Source: Nocardioides islandensis (GTDB taxonomy: Bacteria; Actinomycetota; Actinomycetes; Propionibacteriales; Nocardioidaceae). Taken from it: a DNA stretch of 64,000 nt. The stretch spans positions 186,001 through 250,000 of the forward strand of contig NZ_JADKPN010000003.1 of NCBI RefSeq assembly GCF_015352455.1. The letters are read 5' to 3'. Made by a program: the position numbers and the translations under genes. The notes beneath the pieces were generated by a model. It worked only from the letters and a program-made list of their open reading frames with translations, was not told where the DNA came from and searched no databases. Below, piece after piece: positions 17,620-25,976 of the stretch (within the stretch, counting starts at the first letter, position 1; the number at the start of each line of letters is the position of its first letter).

Positions 17620-19110
17620 ATGACACCGACCAGGCTCGACCCCGAGGTCTGCTACCGCGCGGTGAGCTCCCGGGACCGGCGCTTCGACGGCATGTTCTAC
17701 ACCGCGGTGCGCACGACCGGCATCTACTGCCGTCCGTCGTGCCCGGCCCGCACGCCGGCGGCCCGCAACGTCGAGTTCCACCCGACGGCGGCGGCCGCCC
17801 AGGCCGCGGGCTTCCGGGCCTGCAAGCGGTGCCTGCCCGACGCGACGCCGGGCAGCCCCGAGTGGGACGTGGCGGCCGACGTCGCCGGCCGCGCGATGCG
17901 GCTGATCTCCGACGGTGTCGTGGACCGCGACGGCGTGGACGGCCTGGCCGCCCGCGTCGGCTACACGCCGCGACACCTCGGCCGGCTGCTCACCGCGGAG
18001 CTCGGCGCCGGGCCGCTGGCCCTGGCCCGTGCCCGCCGCGCGCAGACCGCGCGGGTGCTCATCGAGACCACCGACCTCCAGTTCGCCGAGATCGCGTTCG
18101 CGGCGGGGTTCGCGAGCATCCGCCAGTTCAACGAGACGATCCGCGAGGTCTACGCCTTGTCGCCCACCGAGCTGCGTGGCCGCCGAGGCGGCCTGCCGTC
18201 GACGGGGACCGTGTCGATGCGGCTGGCCGTCCGCACGCCGTACGCCGGTCGCGACCTCCTCGCCTTCCTCGCCCTGCGCGCGGTGCCGGGCGTCGAGACG
18301 GCCGGCGACGGGTGGTACGCCCGGACCCTCGGCCTGCCGCACGGCACGGGCACCGTCCGGCTCGAGATCGACGACCACGACCGGGCCGGCGAGACGGCGT
18401 TCGTCACGGCGACCTTCGCCCTCGACGACCTGCGCGACACGGCAGCGGGAGTGGAGCGCGTACGCCGCCTGCTCGACGCCGACTGCGACCCGGTCGCCGT
18501 CGACCAGGTGCTGGGCGCGGACCCGCTCCTCGCGCCGGTGGTCGCCGCCCGGCCCGGGCTGCGCGTGCCGGGTCACGTCGACGGCAACGAGATCGCCGTC
18601 CGTGCCGTGCTCGGCCAGCAGGTCACCGTCGGTGCCGCCCGCACCATCGCCGCGCGGCTGACGGCCGAGCTCGGCAAGCCGGTGGCGCGACCCGACGGCG
18701 GGCTGACGCACCTCTTCCCGGACGTGGCGACCCTCGCGTCGCTCGACCCCGAGGACCTGCCGATGCCGCGCTCGCGGGGCCGCGCGCTGGTCGCGCTCTG
18801 CCGGGCACTCGCCGAGGGCGACGTGGTCCTCGACCGCGGCGCCGGCCGCGACGAGACCCGGCAGGCCCTGCTGGCGATCCCGGGCATCGGCCCGTGGACG
18901 GCCGACTACATCGCGTTGCGGGCGCTGGGCGACCCCGACGTCTTCCTCCCCGCCGACATCGGCACCCGCGACGCGCTCGTGGCCCTCGGCCGCGACCCGT
19001 CGACCGCCGCCGGCCTCGCCGAGGCCTGGCGACCCTGGCGCTCCTACGCCCAGGTCCACCTGTGGCGAACCCTCAGCCCCAGCCTCACCACCAGCACCCA
19101 GGAGAAGTGA
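17620..19110 (+). CDS. Ada-AlkA fusion: methyl-phosphotriester sensor and DNA-3-methyladenine glycosylase
   Basis: Adaptive-response protein of 496 residues. The N-terminal Ada zinc domain has C37, C41, C68 and C71 (GIYCRPSCPARTP, ACKRCLPD); C37 is the expected methyl acceptor that turns it into an activator. An AraC-type helix-turn-helix follows (GYTPRHLGRLL, FAAGFASIRQFNETI), then an AlkA N-domain and an HhH-GPD glycosylase domain (LLAIPGIGPWTADYIALRAL) with the catalytic aspartate in FLPADIG. ATG 17620 has GGATGG just upstream. The next gene, ogt, starts one base after its stop: sensor, glycosylase and methyltransferase in one operon. Confidence 0.93.
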   Translation: MTPTRLDPEVCYRAVSSRDRRFDGMFYTAVRTTGIYCRPSCPARTPAARNVEFHPTAAAAQAAGFRACKRCLPDATPGSPEWDVAADVAGRAMRLISDGVVDRDGVDGLAARVGYTPRHLGRLLTAELGAGPLALARARRAQTARVLIETTDLQFAEIAFAAGFASIRQFNETIREVYALSPTELRGRRGGLPSTGTVSMRLAVRTPYAGRDLLAFLALRAVPGVETAGDGWYARTLGLPHGTGTVRLEIDDHDRAGETAFVTATFALDDLRDTAAGVERVRRLLDADCDPVAVDQVLGADPLLAPVVAARPGLRVPGHVDGNEIAVRAVLGQQVTVGAARTIAARLTAELGKPVARPDGGLTHLFPDVATLASLDPEDLPMPRSRGRALVALCRALAEGDVVLDRGAGRDETRQALLAIPGIGPWTADYIALRALGDPDVFLPADIGTRDALVALGRDPSTAAGLAEAWRPWRSYAQVHLWRTLSPSLTTSTQEK

Positions 19111-19111
19111 C

Positions 19112-19591
19112 ATGTACACCGTGATGGACAGCCCCGTCGGCGACCTCCGCATCGTCGAGCGCGACGGCGCGATCAGCGCGATCGAGTTCTCGCCGTTCCG
19201 CGACCACGACGGGCGACCGCGGGGGGCCCGCCAGGACGACCACCCGCTCCTGGTCGAAGCAGTGACCCAGCTGCGCGCGTACTTCGCCCGCGAGCTCAAG
19301 GAGTTCGACCTCCCGCTCGCCCCGGACGGCAGCGCGTTCCAGACGGCCGTCTGGGACCAGCTGCAGAAGATCGCCTACGGCGACACCGCGTCGTACGGCG
19401 AGATCGCCCACCGCCTCGGCCGCTCCAACGCCGCCTCCCGGGCCGTCGGTCTCGCCAACGGCTCGAACCCGATCCCGATCGTCATCCCGTGCCACCGGGT
19501 CATCGGCGCCAACGGCACGCTGACCGGGTACGCCGGCGGGCTCGAGCGCAAGCAGGCCTTGCTCGAGCTCGAGCAGGACGCGCTGTTTTGA
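19112..19591 (+). CDS. ogt: Methylated-DNA-protein-cysteine methyltransferase (Ogt/MGMT)
   Basis: Removes O6-alkyl groups from guanine by transfer to its own cysteine. 159 residues; the active site is IPCHRVIG with Cys127, preceded by the arginine-finger segment SNAASRAVGLANGSNP and followed by YAGGLERKQ. ATG 19112 lies right after the ada-alkA stop, with GGAGAA upstream. Its end abuts a palindromic repeat element. Confidence 0.95.
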   Translation: MYTVMDSPVGDLRIVERDGAISAIEFSPFRDHDGRPRGARQDDHPLLVEAVTQLRAYFARELKEFDLPLAPDGSAFQTAVWDQLQKIAYGDTASYGEIAHRLGRSNAASRAVGLANGSNPIPIVIPCHRVIGANGTLTGYAGGLERKQALLELEQDALF

Positions 19592-19600
19592 GCCGGGCTG

Positions 19601-19693
19601 GGGGTGCCAGAAATCGCGCGATCGCGCGGAAACTGCAGGTTCTCCGCCGCGGAGTCTGCTGTAACCGCGCGATCGCGCGATTATCAGCACCCC
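19601..19693. repeat. Dispersed palindromic element, copy 1 (GCGATCGC core)
   Basis: 93 bases with terminal inverted repeat GGGTGC/GCACCC and inner arms carrying CGCGCGATCGCG. It lies between the convergent ogt and iclR-type genes. Its reverse complement aligns over its full length with 53365-53454, with shared blocks at both ends, at ACAGCAGA and at ACCTGCA. Confidence 0.75.
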
Positions 19694-19700
19694 AGGCGAC

Positions 19701-20423
19701 CTACTCCGCCGCCGCCCGGCGCAGCGACTCCGACAGCCGCTCGGCGGCGGCCAGCACAGCAGGGGCGTGCATGCGGCCGGGCTGGCGGGAGAGGCGCTCG
19801 AGGGGGCCGCTCACCGACACCGCGGCGATCACCTTGCCGCCGGGGGACTTGATGGGGGCGGACACCGAGGCCACGCCCTGCTCGCGCTCGCCGACCGACT
19901 GCGCCCAGCCGCGCCGGCGGATGCCGGACAGGGCGGCTGCGGAGAAGGCGGCGTTCTGCAGGCCGCGGTGCATGCGCTCCGGGTCCTCCCACGCGAGCAG
20001 GATCTGCGCGGCCGAGCCGGCCCGCATGGTCAGCTGCGAGCCGACCGGGATCGTGTCCCGCAGGCCCGAGGGGCGCTCGGCAGCCGCCACGCAGACGCGG
20101 TAGTCGCCTTGGCGCCGCCACAGCTGCGCGGACTCGCCGGTGATGTCGCGCAGCCGCGCCAGCACCGGGCCGGCGGTGGCCAGGAGGCGGTCCTCGCCGG
20201 CGGCGGCGGACAGCTCGGACAGACGCGGTCCCAGCACGAACCGGCCCTGCATGTCGCGCGCCACCAACCGGTGGTGCTCGAGGGCCACGGCGAGCCGGTG
20301 CGCGGTGGGTCGGGCCAGGCCGGTGGCGGTCACCAGACCGGCCAGCGTGGCCGGGCCCGACTCCAGGGCCGTGAGCACCAGGGCGGCCTTGTCGAGAACG
20401 CCGACGCCGCTCGAGTTGTCCAT
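19701..20423 (-). CDS. IclR-family transcriptional regulator (NdgR/LtbR-like)
   Basis: 240-residue regulator divergent from leuCD. Winged helix at the N-terminus (VLDKAALVLTALESGPATLAGLV, then LARPTAHRLAVALEHHRLVARD) and an IclR effector domain (RLRDITGESAQLWRRQGD...MRAGSAAQILLAWEDP...VASVSAPI). ATG 20423; longer frames run into leuC. In streptomycetes and mycobacteria this position is held by NdgR/LtbR, which controls leucine and other amino-acid genes; that role is inferred here from position and family. It probably also represses itself through the palindrome next to its start. Confidence 0.9.
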   Translation of the reverse strand: MDNSSGVGVLDKAALVLTALESGPATLAGLVTATGLARPTAHRLAVALEHHRLVARDMQGRFVLGPRLSELSAAAGEDRLLATAGPVLARLRDITGESAQLWRRQGDYRVCVAAAERPSGLRDTIPVGSQLTMRAGSAAQILLAWEDPERMHRGLQNAAFSAAALSGIRRRGWAQSVGEREQGVASVSAPIKSPGGKVIAAVSVSGPLERLSRQPGRMHAPAVLAAAERLSESLRRAAAE

Positions 20424-20425
20424 AT

Positions 20426-20437
20426 GGCAATACTGCC
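20426..20437. promoter_or_regulatory. Candidate operator between the IclR-type gene and leuC
   Basis: Perfect inverted repeat GGCA-ATAC-TGCC, 3 bases before the regulator's ATG and about 70 before that of leuC. A TAGGAT at 20463-20468 could be the leuC -10. Only 81 bases separate the two genes. Confidence 0.4.
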
Positions 20438-20504
20438 GTCTCAGATAATGGATTGGCAAGTCTAGGATGTGGACACACTGCGACGAGTCGCAAAGGAGCA
20501 ACTC

Positions 20505-21920
20505 ATGGGCAAGACCCTGGCCGAGAAGGTCTGGGACGAGCACGTCGTCCGCCGGGCCGACGGCGAGCCGGACCTCCTGTTCATCGACCTCCACCTCATC
20601 CACGAGGTGACGTCTCCGCAGGCCTTCGACGGCCTGCGTCTCGCCGGCCGGACCGTACGCCGCCCCGACCTCACGCTGGCGACCGAGGACCACAACGTCC
20701 CGACCCTGGACTGGGACAAGCCGATCGCCGACCCGGTCAGTCGTACCCAGGTGGAGACGCTGCGCCGCAACGCCGAGGAGTTCGGCATCCGGCTGCACTC
20801 ACTCGGCGACCTCGACCAGGGCATCGTGCACATCATCGGCCCGCAGCTCGGCCTCACCCAGCCCGGCCTGACGATCGTGTGCGGCGACTCGCACACCAGC
20901 ACCCACGGCGCGTTCGGCGCGCTCGCGTTCGGCATCGGCACCAGCGAGGTCGAGCACGTGCTCGCGACGCAGACGCTGCCGCAGGCGCGCCCGAAGACGA
21001 TGGCCGTCAACGTCACCGGCGAGCTGTCCGAGGGCGTCACCGCCAAGGACCTGGTGCTCGCGCTCATCGCGCAGACCGGCACGGGCGGCGGCCAGGGGTA
21101 CGTCGTGGAGTACCGCGGTCCCGCCATCGAGGCGCTCTCGATGGAGGCCCGGATGACGATCTGCAACATGAGCATCGAGTGGGGTGCGAAGGCGGGGCTG
21201 ATCGCGCCCGACCAGACGACGTTCGACTACCTCGAGGGCCGCAAGGAAGCACCGAAGGGCGAGGACTGGGACGCCGCCGTCGCCTACTGGCGCACCCTCG
21301 TCACCGACGACGACGCCACCTTCGACCGGGAGATCGAGCTCGACGCGAGCGCGGTCACGCCGTTCGTCACCTGGGGCACCAACCCCGGCCAGGGCGTACC
21401 CCTGGCCGCGGCCGTGCCGTCGCCGCAGGACTTCGACGACGACACCGACCGCATCGCCGCGGAGAAGGCCCTGGAGTACATGGGGCTCCAGGCCGGCACG
21501 CCGATGCGCGACATCAAGGTGGACACGGTCTTCATCGGCTCGTGCACCAACGGTCGCATCGAGGACCTGCGCGCCGCCGCCGCGATCATGCAGGGCCGGC
21601 AGGTCGACGAGAACACCCGCCTGCTCGTCGTACCCGGCTCGGCACGGGTCCGCCTGCAGGCCGAGGACGAGGGTCTCGACGTGATCTTCAAGGAGGCCGG
21701 CGCCGAGTGGCGCGGTGCGGGGTGCTCGATGTGCCTGGGCATGAACCCCGACCAGCTCGCGCCGGGGGAGCGGAGCGCGTCCACCTCGAACCGCAACTTC
21801 GAAGGTCGTCAGGGCAAGGGCGGCCGCACACACCTCGTGTCGGTGCCCGTCGCAGCCGCCACCGCGATCCGCGGGACGCTCTCGTCGCCGGCGGACCTCG
21901 ACACGGACGGGAAGGGCTGA
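20505..21920 (+). CDS. leuC: 3-isopropylmalate dehydratase large subunit
   Basis: Isomerises 2- to 3-isopropylmalate in leucine synthesis, with LeuD. 471 residues. The 4Fe-4S ligands are visible in [15 protein letters not shown] and [10 protein letters not shown], and [20 protein letters not shown] is the aconitase-type active-site segment. ATG 20505 is preferred over an upstream GTG (20469) because AAAGGAGC lies 7 bases before it and the product then begins [15 protein letters not shown] as in the family. leuD follows after 4 bases. Confidence 0.97.
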   Translation: MGKTLAEKVWDEHVVRRADGEPDLLFIDLHLIHEVTSPQAFDGLRLAGRTVRRPDLTLATEDHNVPTLDWDKPIADPVSRTQVETLRRNAEEFGIRLHSLGDLDQGIVHIIGPQLGLTQPGLTIVCGDSHTSTHGAFGALAFGIGTSEVEHVLATQTLPQARPKTMAVNVTGELSEGVTAKDLVLALIAQTGTGGGQGYVVEYRGPAIEALSMEARMTICNMSIEWGAKAGLIAPDQTTFDYLEGRKEAPKGEDWDAAVAYWRTLVTDDDATFDREIELDASAVTPFVTWGTNPGQGVPLAAAVPSPQDFDDDTDRIAAEKALEYMGLQAGTPMRDIKVDTVFIGSCTNGRIEDLRAAAAIMQGRQVDENTRLLVVPGSARVRLQAEDEGLDVIFKEAGAEWRGAGCSMCLGMNPDQLAPGERSASTSNRNFEGRQGKGGRTHLVSVPVAAATAIRGTLSSPADLDTDGKG

Positions 21921-21924
21921 GGTC

Positions 21925-22524
21925 ATGGACAAGTTCTCGACCCACACCGGCATCGGCGTCCCGCTGCGTCGCAACAACGTCGACACCGACCAGATCATCC
22001 CGGCCGTCTACCTCAAGCGCGTCACGCGTGACGGCTTCGAGGACGGGCTGTTCGCGGCTTGGCGCAACGACCCGTCGTTCGTGCTCAACCGCAAGCCGTA
22101 CGACGAGGGCTCGGTGCTCGTCGCCGGCCCGGACTTCGGCACCGGCTCGTCGCGCGAGCATGCCGTCTGGGCCTTGCAGAACTACGGGTTCCGCGTCGTG
22201 ATCTCGCCGCGGTTCGGCGACATCTTCCGGGGCAACTCGGGCAAGGCCGGCCTGCTCGCGGCGCAGGTCGACGACAAGGTCGTCGGCCGGCTGTGGGACC
22301 TGCTCGAGTCGCAGCCGGGCACGACGATCACCGTCGACCTCGAGTCGAGGACGGTCCGCGCCGGCGAGGGCGAGGACGCGATCGAGGACTCCTTCGACAT
22401 CGACGACTACACGCGCTGGCGGCTGCTCGAGGGCCTCGACGACATCGGCATCACGCTCTCCCACGAGGACGAGATCGCGGCGTACGAGTCGCGCCGTCCG
22501 GGCTTCAAACCCGCCACGTTGTAG
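21925..22524 (+). CDS. leuD: 3-isopropylmalate dehydratase small subunit
   Basis: Swivel domain of isopropylmalate isomerase, 199 residues, the usual size. Motifs: [32 protein letters not shown] (substrate-binding loop) and [18 protein letters not shown]. Separated by 4 bases from leuC, hence translationally linked, and followed by a hairpin. Confidence 0.97.
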   Translation: MDKFSTHTGIGVPLRRNNVDTDQIIPAVYLKRVTRDGFEDGLFAAWRNDPSFVLNRKPYDEGSVLVAGPDFGTGSSREHAVWALQNYGFRVVISPRFGDIFRGNSGKAGLLAAQVDDKVVGRLWDLLESQPGTTITVDLESRTVRAGEGEDAIEDSFDIDDYTRWRLLEGLDDIGITLSHEDEIAAYESRRPGFKPATL

Positions 22525-22527
22525 GGC

Positions 22528-22550
22528 TTTCGGCCCTCTGGAGGCCGAAA
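22528..22550 (+). terminator. Hairpin terminator after leuD
   Basis: Arms TTTCGGCC (22528-22535) and GGCCGAAA (22543-22550), 7-base loop, with an AACCCC tail; 3 bases after the leuD stop. Confidence 0.6.
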
Positions 22551-22606
22551 ACCCCTGTGTTGAGGGCCAAACGGGCATATTTCACCGCGAAACACCGGCG
22601 TGGCGA

Positions 22607-22635
22607 TTGTCACCTGACCGTGGTTTACCTAGCGT
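22607..22635 (+). promoter_or_regulatory. Housekeeping promoter of the HU gene
   Basis: -35 TTGTCA (22607-22612), 17-base spacer, -10 TAGCGT (22630-22635). This predicts a leader of about 50 bases before the GTG. Confidence 0.65.
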
Positions 22636-22692
22636 GCGTTGGTGAAAGTCGAGCATCGGCTCGGCCCCATTGGTTCATTGGAAGGGAAGCTT

Positions 22693-23304
22693 GTGAACAA
22701 GTCACAGCTCATCGACGCGCTCGCCGCGCGTTACGAGGGGAACCGGAAGGCGGCGCAGCAGGCGCTGGAGTCCGTTCTCGACACCATCACGCGCGAGGTC
22801 GCCCGCGGCGAGAAGGTCGCCATCACCGGCTTCGGCTCGTTCGAGAAGCGCGTGCGTGAGGCCCGCTGGGTCCGCAACCCCCAGACCGGGGCCCGCATCA
22901 AGGCCAAGAAGACCGCGGTGCCGAAGTTCACCGCAGGTGCCGACCTGAAGAACGTCGTGTCGGGCGCCAAGAAGCTGCCGAAGATCGCGGCGACCAAGGT
23001 GGCCGCTGCGGCTCCGGCCAAGAAGACGGCGACCAAGGCGGCAGCGCCGGCCAAGAAGACGGCCACCAAGACCACGTCGAAGGCCACGTCGTCGGCGAAG
23101 AAGGCGGCGCCGGCGAAGAAGGTGGCTCCGGCCAAGAAGACCACGGCGAAGAAGGCGGCTCCGGCCAAGAAGACCGCGGCTAAGACCACGTCGGCGGCCA
23201 AGAAGACCACGGCTCCGGCCAAGAAGGCCGCCGCCAAGAAGGCTCCGGCCAAGAAGGCTCCGGCCAAGAAGGCGCCCGCGAAGAAGGCCGCCAAGAAGTC
23301 CTGA
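22693..23304 (+). CDS. HU-type nucleoid protein with long Lys/Ala/Pro tail (HupB/HupS-like)
   Basis: DNA-compacting protein of 203 residues: a normal HU fold of about 90 residues (VNKSQLIDALAARYEGN, FGSFEKRVREARWVRNP, KAKKTAVPKFTAGADLK) joined to a histone-H1-like tail of about 100 residues built from PAKK, AAKK and APAKK units. This two-part form is known from mycobacterial HupB and streptomycete HupS, where the tail binds DNA and is acetylated or methylated. The GTG 22693 start has GAAGGGAAG upstream; a GTG at 22639 is too close to the promoter. The repeat DNA (e.g. AAGAAGGCTCCGGCC units) may vary in copy number. Confidence 0.94.
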   Translation: MNKSQLIDALAARYEGNRKAAQQALESVLDTITREVARGEKVAITGFGSFEKRVREARWVRNPQTGARIKAKKTAVPKFTAGADLKNVVSGAKKLPKIAATKVAAAAPAKKTATKAAAPAKKTATKTTSKATSSAKKAAPAKKVAPAKKTTAKKAAPAKKTAAKTTSAAKKTTAPAKKAAAKKAPAKKAPAKKAPAKKAAKKS

Positions 23305-23316
23305 CGCACCACCCTT

Positions 23317-23355
23317 CCTGAGGGCGGGCCGCCGAGAGGCGGTGCCGCCCTCAGG
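23317..23355. terminator. Hairpin between convergent hup and cofC genes
   Basis: Perfect arms CCTGAGGGCGG (23317-23327) and its complement (23345-23355), 17-base loop. It covers the cofC stop on the other strand. Confidence 0.7.
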
Positions 23356-23962
23356 CTATTTCGGCCAGCACCTTCGCGGTGTGCCCGCCGACGCCGAGGG
23401 CGTACGCCGCCGCGAGGTCGTCGGCGTCGTCGACGTCGAGGCGCAGTGACTGCAGGTCACCCGCGACCGGCCACGCGCCACCGTCGGCGTGGTGCACCGC
23501 GGAGCTCGGCCCGAACCTGGGCGCGAACTCCTCGGGCGGTGCGGTGTAGAGCGTCGTGCCCTGGCCGGACGTGTCCGCGACGTACCTCGGCCGGCCGGGC
23601 TCCTGGGTCAGCGCGGCGTCGAGGTCCTCCGGGGTCAGGCACGGCAGGTCGGCACAGAGCGCGACCGGGACGAGGCCGGGCCAGCGGCGCTCGGCCTCCG
23701 CGGAGGCGAGCGCCAGGCTGGCGTTGAGGTCTCCGGACACCCCGTCCGGCATCGCCTCGCACCCCATCGCCGACAGGCTCCTCGCGAACGACGCGTCGTC
23801 GGTGACGGCGAGGATGCGGGCGACCGACGCGGCGGCCAGGCAGGCGGTGACGGTGTCCATCGCGAACGCCGCCGCGAGCACGTCGCGGGGCAGCTCGCCC
23901 AGACGCGTCTTGCCGCGTCCGGGCGGCTTCACCGGCAGCAGCACGACGTACGAGGGATTCAT
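23351..23962 (-). CDS. Phospholactate/phosphoenolpyruvate guanylyltransferase (CofC/FbiD)
   Basis: Nucleotidyltransferase of coenzyme F420 synthesis, 203 residues; in actinobacteria FbiD activates phosphoenolpyruvate with GTP. The N-terminus VVLLPVKPPGRGKTRLGEL is the nucleotide-binding signature; ALCADLPCLTPEDLDAAL carries the metal-binding aspartate, and DTSGQGTTLY and FGPSSAVHHA are family motifs. ATG 23962 has GGAAGG upstream; ten further in-frame residues before it do not look like protein. It implies an F420 pathway elsewhere in the genome. Confidence 0.88.
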   Translation of the reverse strand: MNPSYVVLLPVKPPGRGKTRLGELPRDVLAAAFAMDTVTACLAAASVARILAVTDDASFARSLSAMGCEAMPDGVSGDLNASLALASAEAERRWPGLVPVALCADLPCLTPEDLDAALTQEPGRPRYVADTSGQGTTLYTAPPEEFAPRFGPSSAVHHADGGAWPVAGDLQSLRLDVDDADDLAAAYALGVGGHTAKVLAEIA

Positions 23963-24018
23963 CGCGACGATCCTTCCAGGCAGCGCTTTCACGCCATCGG
24001 CTGGCCCGTCGCACCGAG

Positions 24019-24024
24019 TAGCCT
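24019..24024 (+). promoter_or_regulatory. -10 box for leaderless plsC-gpsA transcript
   Basis: TAGCCT, 6 bases before GTG 24031. Confidence 0.45.
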
Positions 24025-24030
24025 TCGCGC

Positions 24031-24789
24031 GTGACCGTCCGCGACCTGCAGCAGCCCCGTGGCTGGGCGTACAACCTGGCCGTGCCCGTCGTGAAACCTG
24101 CCCTGCTGGCGACCACCAAGCGCACGTGGAAGGGCGGCGAGAACATCCCCGCGACCGGCGGTTGCATCGTGGTGTTCAACCACATCTCGCACCTGGACCC
24201 GCTGACGGCCGCGCACTTCCTCTACGACCACGGCCGGCTGCCGAGGTACCTCGCGAAGTCCGGGCTCTTCAAGAACAAGGCGCTCGGGAAGTTCCTGCGC
24301 GGCGCCGGCCAGATCCCCGTCGAACGGCTCAGCCGCAACGCCAAGGGCGCGTACGACGCCGCCGTCGCCGCGGTCCGTGCCGGCGAGTGCGTCGTGGTCT
24401 ACCCCGAGGGCACGCTGACGCGCGACCCGGACCTCTGGCCGATGACCGGCAAGTCCGGCGCTGCGCGCATCGCTCTGGAGACCGGCTGCCCGGTGATCCC
24501 CGTCGGCCAGTGGGGTGCGCACGAGCTGCTGCCGCCGTACACCAAGACGCCGCACCCGTTCCCGCGCAAGCACATCCAGATGACAGCAGGTCCCCCGGTG
24601 CCGCTGGACGACCTCGTCGCCCTGCCGAGGACCCAGCAGGTGATCAACGCCGCGACCGACCGGATCATGGCCGCCGTCACCGAGCTCGTCGAGCAGATCC
24701 GCGGCGAGCAGGCGCCGGCCGTGCGGTTCGACCCGCGCAAGGCCGGCGTGAAGCTCACCGGCGACCCGCGCAAACAGGACAAGTCGTGA
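24031..24789 (+). CDS. 1-acyl-sn-glycerol-3-phosphate acyltransferase (PlsC family)
   Basis: Membrane-associated acyltransferase of phospholipid synthesis, 252 residues. Catalytic motif NHISHLD (HxxxxD), substrate motif in GQIPVERLSRN, the VVVYPEGTLTRD block and VIPVGQWGAHE. Its stop overlaps the gpsA GTG, so synthesis of glycerol-3-phosphate and its acylation are coupled. A GTG start with a TANNNT box 6 bases before it and no Shine-Dalgarno points to a leaderless mRNA. Confidence 0.9.
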   Translation: MTVRDLQQPRGWAYNLAVPVVKPALLATTKRTWKGGENIPATGGCIVVFNHISHLDPLTAAHFLYDHGRLPRYLAKSGLFKNKALGKFLRGAGQIPVERLSRNAKGAYDAAVAAVRAGECVVVYPEGTLTRDPDLWPMTGKSGAARIALETGCPVIPVGQWGAHELLPPYTKTPHPFPRKHIQMTAGPPVPLDDLVALPRTQQVINAATDRIMAAVTELVEQIRGEQAPAVRFDPRKAGVKLTGDPRKQDKS

Positions 24790-25796
24790 ACCCCGACCAC
24801 AAGGTGGCCGTCTTCGGGGCCGGATCGTGGGGCACGGCGTTCTCGATCGTGCTGGCCGATGCCGGCAACCAGGTCACGCTGTGGGCGCGGCGCGAGGAGG
24901 TCGCCAAGGCCATCAGCGAGACGCGCGAGAACCCCGACTACCTCCCCGGCATCCTGCTGCCCGAGCACGTCACGGCCACCCACGACCCCGAGCAGGCCGC
25001 GGCCGGCGCCGACATCGTCGTGCTCGCCGTACCGTCGCAGACCCTGCGCGCGAACCTCGAGGACTGGGCCTCGGTCCTGCCCGACCGTTCGGTGCTGGTG
25101 TCGCTGATGAAGGGCGTCGAGCTCGGCACCCTCCAGCGGATGAGCGAGGTGATCGCCGAGGTCACCGGCGCCGGTCCCGAGCGGATCGCGGTGATCAGCG
25201 GGCCCAACCTGTCCAAGGAGATCGCGCGCCGCGAGCCTGCTGCGTCGGTCGTGGCGTGCACCGAGGAGTCGGTCGCGCGGATGGTGCAGGACCGCGTGCA
25301 CGGCTCGATGTTCCGGCCCTACACGTCGGTCGACGTGGTCGGCTGCGAGATCGGCGGCGCCTACAAGAACGTCGTCGGCATCGCCGTCGGGATGGCCGTC
25401 GGACTCGGGTTCGGCGACAACACCACCGCGTCCCTCATCACGCGCGGCCTGGCCGAGACCGCCCGCCTGGCCCGCGCCTTCGACGCGAACCCGATGACGC
25501 TGATGGGTCTGGCAGGACTGGGCGACCTGGTCGCCACCTGCTCCTCGCCGCTGTCGCGCAACCGCTCCTTCGGCGAGAAGCTCGGCAAGGGCATGACCGT
25601 CGAGGAGATCTACGCCTCGACCCGCCAGGTCGCCGAGGGCGCCAAGTCGTGCGCCTCCATCCACGCGCTGGCGCAGCGCGAGGGTGTCTACGTCCCGATC
25701 GCCGAGGCCATCGACGCCGTCGTCGCCGGCAGGATGACCGCCGCCGACACGATGGAGTCCTTCATCGCCCGGGACACCAAGGCCGAGACGGACTGA
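24786..25796 (+). CDS. gpsA: Glycerol-3-phosphate dehydrogenase [NAD(P)+]
   Basis: Makes sn-glycerol-3-phosphate for phospholipids. 336 residues, usual length. N-terminal nucleotide motif VAVFGAGSWGTAFS, then SGPNLSKEIARREPAA and the catalytic-lysine block GGAYKNVVGIAVGMAVGLGFGD. GTG 24786 overlaps the acyltransferase stop (GTGA). Downstream are an intergenic repeat and a hairpin shared with the convergent metB-like gene. Confidence 0.96.
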   Translation: MNPDHKVAVFGAGSWGTAFSIVLADAGNQVTLWARREEVAKAISETRENPDYLPGILLPEHVTATHDPEQAAAGADIVVLAVPSQTLRANLEDWASVLPDRSVLVSLMKGVELGTLQRMSEVIAEVTGAGPERIAVISGPNLSKEIARREPAASVVACTEESVARMVQDRVHGSMFRPYTSVDVVGCEIGGAYKNVVGIAVGMAVGLGFGDNTTASLITRGLAETARLARAFDANPMTLMGLAGLGDLVATCSSPLSRNRSFGEKLGKGMTVEEIYASTRQVAEGAKSCASIHALAQREGVYVPIAEAIDAVVAGRMTAADTMESFIARDTKAETD

Positions 25797-25805
25797 CGTC
25801 CATGC

Positions 25806-25916
25806 TGGTCGAGCCGCCGTGAGGGACGAGCGGCGTGTCGAGACCGCTGCACCTGACTGGGTCTCGACACGCTCCGTTGCGCCTTCGCAAGCTCAGGCGC
25901 AGTCGCTGCTCGACCA
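25806..25916. repeat. Nested inverted-repeat (cruciform-like) intergenic element
   Basis: Outer arms TGGTCGAGC (25806-25814) and GCTCGACCA (25908-25916). Inside are perfect 13-base arms at 25833-25845 and 25860-25872 and a small GCGCCT/AGGCGC hairpin near 25880-25901. It encodes no protein. The GTCTCGACACGCTCC style recalls intergenic repeats frequent in Nocardioides genomes (from memory). Confidence 0.6.
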
Positions 25917-25931
25917 CCCATGACCTGGCCC

Positions 25932-25976
25932 AGGCATGGGAGCGCACCGTCGCAAGCTAGGTGCGCTCCAATGCCT
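25932..25976. terminator. Hairpin at the 3' end of the metB-like gene
   Basis: Arms 25932-25948 and 25960-25976, 17 bases with one mismatch, 11-base loop. It contains the stop and last codons of the minus-strand gene and can serve both convergent units. Confidence 0.6.

Noticed and set aside
22985..23300. Regular short repeats that could look like a CRISPR array or satellite
   Set aside because: They are in-frame codons for the Lys/Ala/Pro tail of the HU protein, with no spacers.
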